The notes beneath the pieces were generated by a model. It did not search any database, had not been told where the DNA came from, and was given only the letters and a program-made list of their open reading frames with translations. The translations under genes were made by a program, and so were the position numbers. Below, piece by piece: positions 1-6,773 of a stretch of 9,273 bases of DNA (position 1 is the stretch's first letter; each line of letters starts with the position of its first letter). The DNA is taken from assembly GCA_019323555.1 (NCBI GenBank), contig JAHWHC010000069.1, forward strand, positions 1-9,273, in the 5' to 3' direction. The DNA comes from Candidatus Woesearchaeota archaeon. GTDB lineage: Archaea > Nanobdellota > Nanobdellia > Woesearchaeales > ARS49.

Positions 1-1026
1 CTGGAATGGATATTGAAAGAATTTAAAGAAACTATTGCTTTTCAAAAAGCAGACAGAAATCCTAAGGTATATTTACAGTCTGTTTTTGGCGATGCTTTTG
101 ATTACGGCAGTCATGGTGAATTTTTAATCACAAAACCTGTGCAGATTACAAAAGGAAAACTGCTGCTTCCAGCAGGAAAGTATGTTTTTGTAGATGATGC
201 GGTTCTGACAATCTTTGCAGACCAGCTGGTAATTCGGGAAGGCGTAAATTTTGCTTTTGGCGACAATGCGAAGCTGAATTTGAATGCAAGATTACTTTCT
301 GCCAAAGGCACAGAGAAAGATAAAATATCTTTTACGGCTCTTGAGCCGGGCTTATCTTGTAAAATTAAAATAGCGCATGACGCTTTTTTATTAAATATGT
401 ATGCCAATCAACACTTTCAGGAAAATCTGCCTCACAGAATTATGTTGGAACATTGTGTTTTTGAAGGATTGAAAGGGATTGGATTAACCAATTCTCCATT
501 TAATTTTCGCTCAGTTCATGCACATCTGTCAGATGTTGAAATTCGCAACTGTTCAGGGAGTGACTGTGGGGGATTGAAAGTAAGCCAAAGCATTATGGAA
601 CTTATTAGGTGTTATTTTAGTAATAATAAATCGAAATTATCCGGCGGTGCAGGAGTATATACTACTGACACAATGTTAAATATAAACGATAGTGAATTTA
701 TTGGCAATGAATGTGAATACGGAACCTTCGCAGGGGGAATTGAATTTTATTACCGAAATCGTCCAGACCTCCCAGGCATCACTATTCATGATGAACATTA
801 TCAATGCATTATAAAAAACACAATATTTCGAAAAAATCTTGCAGGTACTAAGTTAGGAGCTGCATCTGGTGGCGCGGTTCATGTTATGAGCGGCGCTGTC
901 CTGTTAGACGATGATTGCTGTGTTGAAGGAAATTCAAAACCGCAATTATCTACCAGTGGCAGCGACAAAACTCGCGTTGCAATAATGACATATTCTCCTG
1001 AAATAGTCAAGGATGGTAATGAGTGA
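1..1026 (+). CDS. Tagged right-handed parallel beta-helix protein (5' end outside window)
   Basis: The reading frame is open from base 1, and its first visible residues are L-E-W-I-L-K-E-F. These match the L-E-x-I-L-x-x-F core of the tag that opens every other protein here, so I place the true start about 15 bases upstream of the window. The TTG at 13 is an internal Leu codon, not the start. The visible 341 residues look like a right-handed parallel beta-helix. Around residues 80-115 there is a typical entry region (KLNLN, then AKGT, then ISFTA) as seen in NosD/DUF1565-like helices. Further on are irregular rungs with short F-x-x-N and GGA/GGI motifs (near residues 203-225, 235 and 283-305) reminiscent of Chlamydia Pmp-type repeats. 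There are several Cys residues, and no signal peptide or membrane segment is visible, so a cytosolic location is likely. No catalytic site was recognised. The stop TGA shares one base with the next start. The fold call is fairly secure; the function is unknown. Confidence 0.8.
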   Translation: MEWILKEFKETIAFQKADRNPKVYLQSVFGDAFDYGSHGEFLITKPVQITKGKLLLPAGKYVFVDDAVLTIFADQLVIREGVNFAFGDNAKLNLNARLLSAKGTEKDKISFTALEPGLSCKIKIAHDAFLLNMYANQHFQENLPHRIMLEHCVFEGLKGIGLTNSPFNFRSVHAHLSDVEIRNCSGSDCGGLKVSQSIMELIRCYFSNNKSKLSGGAGVYTTDTMLNINDSEFIGNECEYGTFAGGIEFYYRNRPDLPGITIHDEHYQCIIKNTIFRKNLAGTKLGAASGGAVHVMSGAVLLDDDCCVEGNSKPQLSTSGSDKTRVAIMTYSPEIVKDGNE

Positions 1027-1733
1027 TGAAAGAAGAACCACTAGAAAAGATATTGAATGATTTTAGTGACCATTTAAAGGAGGAGTCAGGCCAGCATAAA
1101 AATACCTCTTGGTATGCTAGGATTGGCAGGTTTTTCAAGAAGAGATTTTATTTGTCATCGCTTCTTATAGGCATAGGCGTGGGGGGTGTTGCAGCGGCAG
1201 GCATGCAAATTTATAGGCATTACGATCTTGTGAATGCAAACAGGCAGGCTGCTGCAGATATTCATAAAGCAAGAGAAGAAATAAACAAAAGCATTGCAGA
1301 TGCAATAGAGACAGTCAAAGGAGAGCACAGAACACCCGACGGTGCAAGTTTTGAATACTCTGTGATAATTTATGCAAAAAACAAAAGTGGCAATACAATT
1401 TCCTATGGGGAAAATGCAGTAGAGCATGCAAACGGGAATCTTAGCATTACGGGTATCATCGAAGAGCAGATAAGAGAAATTGTTGGCGAAAGAAACTATG
1501 AACATCTGCGGGAGAATACAAATAGCGGGTTTTCTCCTATCAGAGAAGCGCAGAATGTAGATAGAGAAGAAGCTTTGCGATGGACAGAAATAACAGATGT
1601 CGCTGCAGCTCGAGCTCTTGGAAAATATTGCAGACAGTTAGGGAATGATCTTGTGTATCTAACAGACAATAAACCTGAAACAGGAACTTTTTGGAAACTA
1701 AAGATACGGAGACATAAGAAGGATGGAAGATAA
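1026..1733 (+). CDS. Tagged single-pass membrane protein, unknown C-terminal domain
   Basis: I chose ATG 1026 over the in-frame GTG at 1023 because it aligns the tag (M-K-E-E-P-L-E-K-I-L-N-D-F) with its neighbours and forms a TGATG stop-start overlap. The product has 235 residues. After the tag comes a short polar linker, then a basic stretch (R-x-x-R-F-F-K-K-R, residues 32-40). This leads into one glycine- and alanine-rich transmembrane helix at about residues 41-63. The basic flank on the N-terminal side suggests that the tag stays in the cytoplasm and the remainder crosses the membrane. Residues 70-100 look helical (A-D-I-H-K-A-R-E-E-I). The following mixed alpha/beta region (about 105-235) matches no family I know, and no catalytic motif was seen. 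The last residues, K-D-G-R, are encoded in the 11 bases that overlap the start of the next gene. Gene call strong, function unknown. Confidence 0.82.
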   Translation: MKEEPLEKILNDFSDHLKEESGQHKNTSWYARIGRFFKKRFYLSSLLIGIGVGGVAAAGMQIYRHYDLVNANRQAAADIHKAREEINKSIADAIETVKGEHRTPDGASFEYSVIIYAKNKSGNTISYGENAVEHANGNLSITGIIEEQIREIVGERNYEHLRENTNSGFSPIREAQNVDREEALRWTEITDVAAARALGKYCRQLGNDLVYLTDNKPETGTFWKLKIRRHKKDGR

Positions 1734-3135
1734 ACCTTTGGAACAGATATTGGGTGATTTTAAAAAACAGACCGAGACAGTACTGTTTCATGGCTATGAA
1801 TTATGTAGAAATGACTATGAAGCGCTTCAGGAATTGGCCAGAGCGTATTTTGATTCTTCAGCAGAAGATTATTTTCAGAATGTAACTGAACTGAATAAGC
1901 CAAATAGATCGGAAAATAGCGCTCGTAGTAATGTCTATATTCATATTAAAGACAAAAAAGTGGTGCGATTAAATATTAGTTCTGTCGGCTTGAAAGAAAT
2001 CCCTAAACAAATACAGAAATTGTCTTGCTTGCAAACACTTGTGTTGGATCACAATAAGATTGAGAAAATATACAATTTGGAATATTCTACAGAGTTATAT
2101 GATCTTAATTTGAGCTATAATCAGATTAGCAGGATTGAGAACTTGAATAGCCTAACAAGATTAGCCCACCTTAGCCTTCAGGCCAACAGGATTAGTAGGA
2201 TTGAGAACTTGGATAATTTAACAAGATTGACGGGCCTTAATCTTGAAAGTAATAGGGTTAGTAGTATTGAGAATTTGGATAATCAAACAAGATTAACCGT
2301 CTTTATTTTGGCCGATAATAGAATTAATAAGATTAAGAATTTGGATAAACAAACAGAATTGCGCTACCTTTATCTAAATGATAACAAGATTAGCAGAATT
2401 GAGAATCTGGATAGTCAAACAAAACTAAAAGTGCTTAATCTTAGCACCAATAGGATTAGTAGGATTGAGAACTTAGATAATCTTAAGGCATTAACAGAGC
2501 TCACACTTAGTCATAATCAGATTAGTAAGATTGAGAACTTGTATAATCAAATAGGATTAGAAACACTTCTGCTTGATCACAATAATATCCGGAAGATTGA
2601 GAATTTGTATAACCAGCAGGGATTAAAACATCTTTCACTTATGAATAATAATAATATTCGCAAGGCTGAAAACCTAGGTCATCTTAAGCAATTACAACCG
2701 GCATATTTTCTTAAGGGCAATCCGTTATTCAAATCACACAATAAGAGTAATTTCTTGGAATTTTTATCTTACATGTCCACGCCAGTTAAAAATGCTATTT
2801 ACGGCGTCATTCAGGGACAGGCTTTAACCACTTTTTGTCCTTCAGTACTTTTCAACACCCCTTTTGCAGGCAAACAGATTGCGAAACAATCGGCATTTGA
2901 TTTTGAAGGAAAGGAAACAAACCTGCTTGATAAGATAGCTTTTGCTTTTTTTAATGTTATGCCGATGCTGGCAGGCTTTACTGCAGATGTTTGGTTAGAA
3001 TTATATTTTACAATAGCTGCCTGGGATTCCCCAGAAACAAGACCTTATGCAGTAGGGTATTTAACATTAAAAGGAGCGACAAATTTGGGCTCATTGGTAT
3101 ATGAAGGCATCAAACGTATGAAAAATGACAGATAA
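1723..3135 (+). CDS. Tagged SDS22-like leucine-rich repeat protein with hydrophobic C-terminus
   Basis: The protein has 470 residues and starts with the tag M-E-D-K-P-L-E-Q-I-L-G-D-F. Residues 20-55 are probably helical. A first, degenerate leucine-rich repeat spans about 79-101. It is followed by a regular series of 22-residue repeats from 103 to about 323, consensus LxxLxLxxNxIxxIxNL. This is the short, SDS22-like class, which in known proteins forms a curved solenoid that binds partner proteins. The last repeat has one extra Asn. Residues 330-400 form a non-repeat cap. Residues 404-434 are hydrophobic enough for one or two membrane segments, and a weaker hydrophobic patch lies at 441-460. 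The start ATG at 1723 lies 11 bases inside the upstream gene, with a GGAG at 1708-1711 as a possible, rather distant ribosome binding site. The C-terminal K-N-D-R is encoded by the junction sequence shared with the next gene. The binding partner cannot be inferred. Confidence 0.88.
   Translation: MEDKPLEQILGDFKKQTETVLFHGYELCRNDYEALQELARAYFDSSAEDYFQNVTELNKPNRSENSARSNVYIHIKDKKVVRLNISSVGLKEIPKQIQKLSCLQTLVLDHNKIEKIYNLEYSTELYDLNLSYNQISRIENLNSLTRLAHLSLQANRISRIENLDNLTRLTGLNLESNRVSSIENLDNQTRLTVFILADNRINKIKNLDKQTELRYLYLNDNKISRIENLDSQTKLKVLNLSTNRISRIENLDNLKALTELTLSHNQISKIENLYNQIGLETLLLDHNNIRKIENLYNQQGLKHLSLMNNNNIRKAENLGHLKQLQPAYFLKGNPLFKSHNKSNFLEFLSYMSTPVKNAIYGVIQGQALTTFCPSVLFNTPFAGKQIAKQSAFDFEGKETNLLDKIAFAFFNVMPMLAGFTADVWLELYFTIAAWDSPETRPYAVGYLTLKGATNLGSLVYEGIKRMKNDR
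2029..2691 (+). repeat. 66-bp tandem repeat encoding the leucine-rich repeats
   Basis: About ten copies of a 66-base unit lie head to tail, each encoding one 22-residue leucine-rich repeat. Copies are similar at the DNA level as well as in protein. For example, the 23 bases at 2188-2210 recur unchanged at 2452-2474, exactly four units (264 bases) later. The last unit is lengthened by one codon (an additional Asn within 2641-2660). The strong nucleotide similarity suggests recent expansion or ongoing exchange between units. Confidence 0.85.
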
Positions 3136-3138
3136 ACC
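3119..3138 (+). repeat. Gene-junction repeat, copy A (stop/start overprint)
   Basis: The 20 bases tgaaaaatgacagataaacc occur here and again, identically, at 7669-7688. Read in one frame they give the end of the upstream protein, K-N-D-R-stop; in another they give the start of the downstream protein, M-T-D-K-P. A similar but altered version lies at 6767-6786, where GAT-AAA has become GAC-GAA and the embedded TAA stop is lost. There the upstream gene stops at a TAA just before the junction. Confidence 0.8.
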
Positions 3139-4351
3139 TCTTGAACAGATACTTGCAGATTTCAGGCAGTTTTTGCAGACTCCTGAGGAAGTAAATGAGC
3201 TGCTTAAAGGTCTTGATAGGCATAAGAATCGTGCTTTGACAGAAGACGAGCATAAGGCGCTTAGGGATATATATTACAAGCTGAAGGCAAGAGGCAGACA
3301 TCTTGATTTTGAAGCACTTATTAAGAAGATGGATGAGAGAATAAATCATGACCTGGACCATTGGGAAAACAAGGGGCCTGTGCTTGCATTGGAGATGGAT
3401 GAAGCAGAAAATCTTATCTGCCAGATGGTGTCCTGCAAGTATTTTGCAGATGAATTTAATCTTTCTTCTAAAAAAAGGCTTAAACGGCTTCGTTATATAC
3501 TCCTGCAAAGAGAATTTTCTAATGATAAGTTCTATCTTGACTTCCGTCTGACAGGAAGTTTGATTGAAAGAGTTTCCAGGTTTGTGAATAAGAATGCATC
3601 AAGATTCATAGAAGGGGTGATTAATCTTTACGACGAGATAAAGACAGACATTGCACAAAACAAGGAAACTGTTGCAAAAGGTGCAGCAGTTGTTGGTGCT
3701 TCCCTTGCAGGAATTGCTCTTTTATATGGCATAATCAGTGGAGCAAATTATTTGAATGAAGAAAATAAAAAAAGAATGGCTGAAAGAAGGGATGCGGTGG
3801 TTCAAAAGATTGGGGGAAACTCCAAGCTTGCAGAAGCCTTGATCAACAGTTCTTATGATCCAGAAGGCCTGTCTCAGATAGTTACTTCTCCTGATAAAAA
3901 GCGCCAGGCAGTGCTTTATAATGACAATCAAATCTTTTTGTATAATGCGGAGACTAATTCAGTCAACTATCTTGAAAATACTCTTTTTGATGACATTTCA
4001 AGAATTTACTGGGGCTCCAACGATGATTTGATTCTTGTAAAGGAAAAAAGCAGCAAGACGACCTATATTAAACTTCATATGCACAAAAAAAGGTTTATTC
4101 ATTTAGGCGGTGAAGTGGACTCTTTGAGTGACATATCAGAAATAGTGTATTCGCCTGATAAAAAATATGGCGCATTTTTTGTCCGCGGCACAAAATCTAT
4201 CTTTATTTTTGATGATAGCCAGAATTATCAGCTGCCCAATGATTTGCTTGACAAGATTAACAGCATATACTGGGAAAATGACCATATTTTGGCAGTAGAC
4301 ACACCAAATTGCCCGCAGCCGTTAAAGATTGACACACACAAGGTGAAGTGA
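3125..4351 (+). CDS. Tagged membrane protein with shared helical domain and beta-propeller-like C-terminus
   Basis: The protein has 408 residues and the tag M-T-D-K-P-L-E-Q-I-L-A-D-F. Residues 1 to about 130 form a mostly helical domain also found in the products at 6774 and 7675. Diagnostic positions are N-R-A-L-T-x-x-E-H (35-43), the following L-R-x-I-Y (47-51), and D-E-R-x-x-x-D-L-x-H (70-79). A single transmembrane helix lies at about 184-205 (alanine- and glycine-rich). It is followed by a basic stretch (KKR...ERR, 215-222). The C-terminal part (about 250-400) contains a duplicated unit. Each copy begins I-V-x-S-P-D-K-K (252-259 and 340-347) and continues through a strand-rich I-F-[LI]-[YF] segment to I-x-x-I-Y-W (291-296 and 378-383). 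S-P-D-x-K is typical of TolB/WD40-like propeller blades, but there are too few blades for a complete propeller, so it may need to assemble with partners. No enzyme motif was seen. The gene overlaps its upstream neighbour by 11 bases. Confidence 0.86.
   Translation: MTDKPLEQILADFRQFLQTPEEVNELLKGLDRHKNRALTEDEHKALRDIYYKLKARGRHLDFEALIKKMDERINHDLDHWENKGPVLALEMDEAENLICQMVSCKYFADEFNLSSKKRLKRLRYILLQREFSNDKFYLDFRLTGSLIERVSRFVNKNASRFIEGVINLYDEIKTDIAQNKETVAKGAAVVGASLAGIALLYGIISGANYLNEENKKRMAERRDAVVQKIGGNSKLAEALINSSYDPEGLSQIVTSPDKKRQAVLYNDNQIFLYNAETNSVNYLENTLFDDISRIYWGSNDDLILVKEKSSKTTYIKLHMHKKRFIHLGGEVDSLSDISEIVYSPDKKYGAFFVRGTKSIFIFDDSQNYQLPNDLLDKINSIYWENDHILAVDTPNCPQPLKIDTHKVK
4341..4346 (+). promoter_or_regulatory. 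Ribosome binding site AGGTGA for the gene at 4351
   Basis: AGGTGA ends four bases before ATG 4351 and matches the end of 16S rRNA in bacteria and archaea. The alternative in-frame GTG at 4348 would be only one base away. The motif, together with the tag alignment, therefore supports ATG 4351. The site lies inside the end of the upstream gene. Confidence 0.6.
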
Positions 4352-6771
4352 TGGATAAAAAACCTTTAGAACAGATATTGAATGAGAAGAAGAGAGAGCT
4401 TGAACTAAAGCAAGCTACAAAAGGTTCTATTCCTTTTGATATCCAGTTTAGGAAAGAAGTTAGGCATTTCAATACTTTGCATGATAAATTGATGAAAATA
4501 ACTTCAGAAAAAACAGCGGAAGTGTCCCCGGAAATTGCTGCGGAGATCCTGGCTCTTTTTAAGGAATTAAAGGGGTATGCAGCCAGAGCAGGTATAATAA
4601 CGCAAAAGGCTGTTGTTACCCAGATTTCAGATGCTGAACGAATAGTTGCTGAAAAACAGGAACAGGATATGCGCACTTTGCGATATAATGTTGCGAAAAG
4701 CGAGGAATCACTTTCAGAGACTATAGCGAGGCTGTACAATAACAAGAAAGCTGAGCACAATAGAGACGCGAGACAAAGCATTGAGCAGGGTATCGCGGCG
4801 GCCACTGCATGGAATAGCCAAGACAGTGCACTTGTTAGCAGGTTGCATAAACTCAAAGAGGCTTATGATTCTTTAAGTGAAACACGCTCCAGAATTAATA
4901 AAATTCAGAACGCATTTGAACAATTTGCATCTGAAATATCGGATCTTAAACTTTCTGTGCATGGCCAAACAGATGCAGTATATCTGATTGCAGAAGAATA
5001 TGCCAAACAGCTTGATTTTAAGGCAACAGATGTTAATATAATACTTGATCAGCTTGGTATTACCTGCAACTATTGTGCATATGAGAGCGGAAATGGATAT
5101 GGTTATAACATGGATCGGGGGAAAAATGCTGGTTTGGAAGGTATTTTTTCATCTGCATTGATTAACACACACAGTATATCTGAAGTCAGTGTTTATGTTA
5201 TAAACAACCCTTTTTGTTTCTACAGGGCGAAAAACCTGAAAATCAAAATACAGGAAAACTCTGCAGAACACACATTAGAAAATACCGATAACTGTGAAGT
5301 AGAATTGAATTGGAATCAGGATGGCACAGAAGCAGGCAAGAACGCAAAAAACAGCAAATGGAAGATACACACAAACTCTGGTATGTTGCTTTCTGAAGCA
5401 GAAGACTGTGAACTTGAGATAGGGAATGCAGAATTGACTCAAAAAACATTTGCACCGCAATCTATACTTACAGAAGCAAAGAGGTGCAGTGTAATCGCAG
5501 AGAATGTTAAGTCTGAGATATTGACACTTGCAGAGGATTGCGAAGCAAAAGTAAAGTATGTTGCAGAGACAGGAATGGTTGGTGGCAGTGCAAAAAACCT
5601 TAATGCAGTTGTTGAAGTCAACCATGGAAAAGTGTGCGGCGGTTCACAGGACTGCACATTAGAAGTCAAACATGTTTACGAAACATCTCATATAGGGTCT
5701 TATTCAAAAAACATCAATGCAGTTGTTTATTTGGACATACATCCCTTTCCTAAAGCAGATGAGCTTGAATGCTTAAACCTGTTCAATAATCTAGAGGGAG
5801 GCAGGGTCGTAATCAACTTCAAAGAAAGCATTGTCCGTCCTTTTGCGAGATTCGGCCAAATGTGCAGAGATGTTGAGTTTGATCTGGATCCTACTGTTCC
5901 TTTTAGTGGTTCTTTTGAGAACAGCAGCAACTGCAGGATAAAGATGAGGCGCTTTGAAAGAGTCGATCAGCTTGGCACTATCAGAAGCAGCAAAATAACT
6001 ATTGATAATTTAACCTGTGATCTGCCTGAGACGCTGGTAAACTGCGAGTTTTACATAAACCAAAGCAGTACTGATTTGGGTCTGGATGGGAGAGTCTGGT
6101 GCATGCAAGGCGGAAAATACGTCAATCTGAAAGAAGAAGCTGACAAGAAAAAATCAGAAGAAGAGGAAAGAATTACTAAATTTAATTTTTGGAACGCAGT
6201 ATATCGTACTATATTACAGGAAAATAAGAACATCACCGCGATCATCAATAGCATATACAACACTAAACATGCTGTGGAAGTTGTTCTGAAAGGTAGGATA
6301 TGGAATACCCGAAAAAGTTATAGCATACCATTCCATGAACTTTCAATATCAGAAAAAGGAAGCAGTATTGATGTGGCGCTGGATCCAGCAAAAACACCGC
6401 AACTTGCTTCGATTAAGGACAAAATTATTGACTGGACAATTGACACTACTGTATTAGAGAGCATTAAAACGAAGTACAAAGCATTAAAACGCTATTCCGA
6501 AAAAAGACGTGCTATAAATATTGTCTCAGACTCAGATGCAAGATTATTGAGTGCGGCCTATGCGCCGGGACAAGCAGAGCAATATGACACTCTTGTAAGC
6601 AACTTAGAGCAAAAATTTACAATGGCAGAAAAATTTCCAAGGGCACGCGTACCCACAATTAATAGAACAAGAATAATTGCAGCAAAACTCCGTGCAGAGC
6701 CAGACTTCAACAAGCACTATGCTGAGTTCAAGGAAAAAGGAACACAGTATATCGCAACACTTGCATCATAA
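4351..6771 (+). CDS. Tagged large protein with coiled-coil-like N-terminus and Cys-containing beta-solenoid
   Basis: The protein has 806 residues, counting from ATG 4351, which gives the tag M-D-K-K-P-L-E-Q-I-L-N-E. Residues 10-235 are charged and helical, with coiled-coil character around 95-200. Residues about 280-592 form an irregular beta-solenoid. A short motif, small-x-[DN]-[C/L/I] followed by an alternating hydrophobic strand, recurs roughly every 20 residues. Examples lie at 293, 311, 332, 350, 376, 394, 414, 432, 452, 525 and 562, with Cys at 314, 352, 379, 397, 435, 528 and 565. This looks like a stacked parallel beta-helix with Cys at a fixed turn position. Residues 594-640 are a charged helix (K-K-K-S-E-E-E-E), and 640-806 a mixed alpha/beta tail. 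No signal peptide or membrane segment is visible, so it is probably cytosolic. It overlaps the upstream stop by one base (TGATG). The family was not recognised; a structural or scaffold role is an inference. Confidence 0.85.
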   Translation: MDKKPLEQILNEKKRELELKQATKGSIPFDIQFRKEVRHFNTLHDKLMKITSEKTAEVSPEIAAEILALFKELKGYAARAGIITQKAVVTQISDAERIVAEKQEQDMRTLRYNVAKSEESLSETIARLYNNKKAEHNRDARQSIEQGIAAATAWNSQDSALVSRLHKLKEAYDSLSETRSRINKIQNAFEQFASEISDLKLSVHGQTDAVYLIAEEYAKQLDFKATDVNIILDQLGITCNYCAYESGNGYGYNMDRGKNAGLEGIFSSALINTHSISEVSVYVINNPFCFYRAKNLKIKIQENSAEHTLENTDNCEVELNWNQDGTEAGKNAKNSKWKIHTNSGMLLSEAEDCELEIGNAELTQKTFAPQSILTEAKRCSVIAENVKSEILTLAEDCEAKVKYVAETGMVGGSAKNLNAVVEVNHGKVCGGSQDCTLEVKHVYETSHIGSYSKNINAVVYLDIHPFPKADELECLNLFNNLEGGRVVINFKESIVRPFARFGQMCRDVEFDLDPTVPFSGSFENSSNCRIKMRRFERVDQLGTIRSSKITIDNLTCDLPETLVNCEFYINQSSTDLGLDGRVWCMQGGKYVNLKEEADKKKSEEEERITKFNFWNAVYRTILQENKNITAIINSIYNTKHAVEVVLKGRIWNTRKSYSIPFHELSISEKGSSIDVALDPAKTPQLASIKDKIIDWTIDTTVLESIKTKYKALKRYSEKRRAINIVSDSDARLLSAAYAPGQAEQYDTLVSNLEQKFTMAEKFPRARVPTINRTRIIAAKLRAEPDFNKHYAEFKEKGTQYIATLAS

Positions 6772-6773
6772 AA

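Noticed and set aside
13..15. TTG at 13 as the start of the first gene
   Set aside because: The in-frame codons before it encode the tag core shared with the other seven genes, so it is an internal leucine.
1023..1025. GTG at 1023 as the start of the second gene
   Set aside because: ATG 1026 aligns the tag with its neighbours and gives a TGATG overlap; the GTG would add one unmatched residue.
1155..1505. Minus-strand open frame with hydrophobic, Cys-rich translation
   Set aside because: It is fully antisense to the second gene, with no supporting start context or recognisable domain. The Cys richness comes from GCA/ACA-rich coding on the other strand.
2029..2691. Regular repeats considered as a CRISPR array
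   Set aside because: The 66-base units are contiguous, in frame and encode leucine-rich repeats; there are no unique spacers.
3348..3551. Short plus-strand open frame inside the fourth gene
   Set aside because: It is out of frame within a strongly supported domain shared by three proteins; no ribosome binding site or conserved sequence was seen.
4348..4350. GTG at 4348 as the start of the fifth gene
   Set aside because: It lies only one base after AGGTGA; ATG 4351 fits the ribosome binding site and the tag better.
4257..4856. 199-codon open frame on the minus strand
   Set aside because: It lies antisense across the end of one well-supported gene and the start of the next. Its translation is Ser/Leu/Cys-rich low-complexity sequence of the kind produced opposite helical coding DNA, with no recognisable domain.
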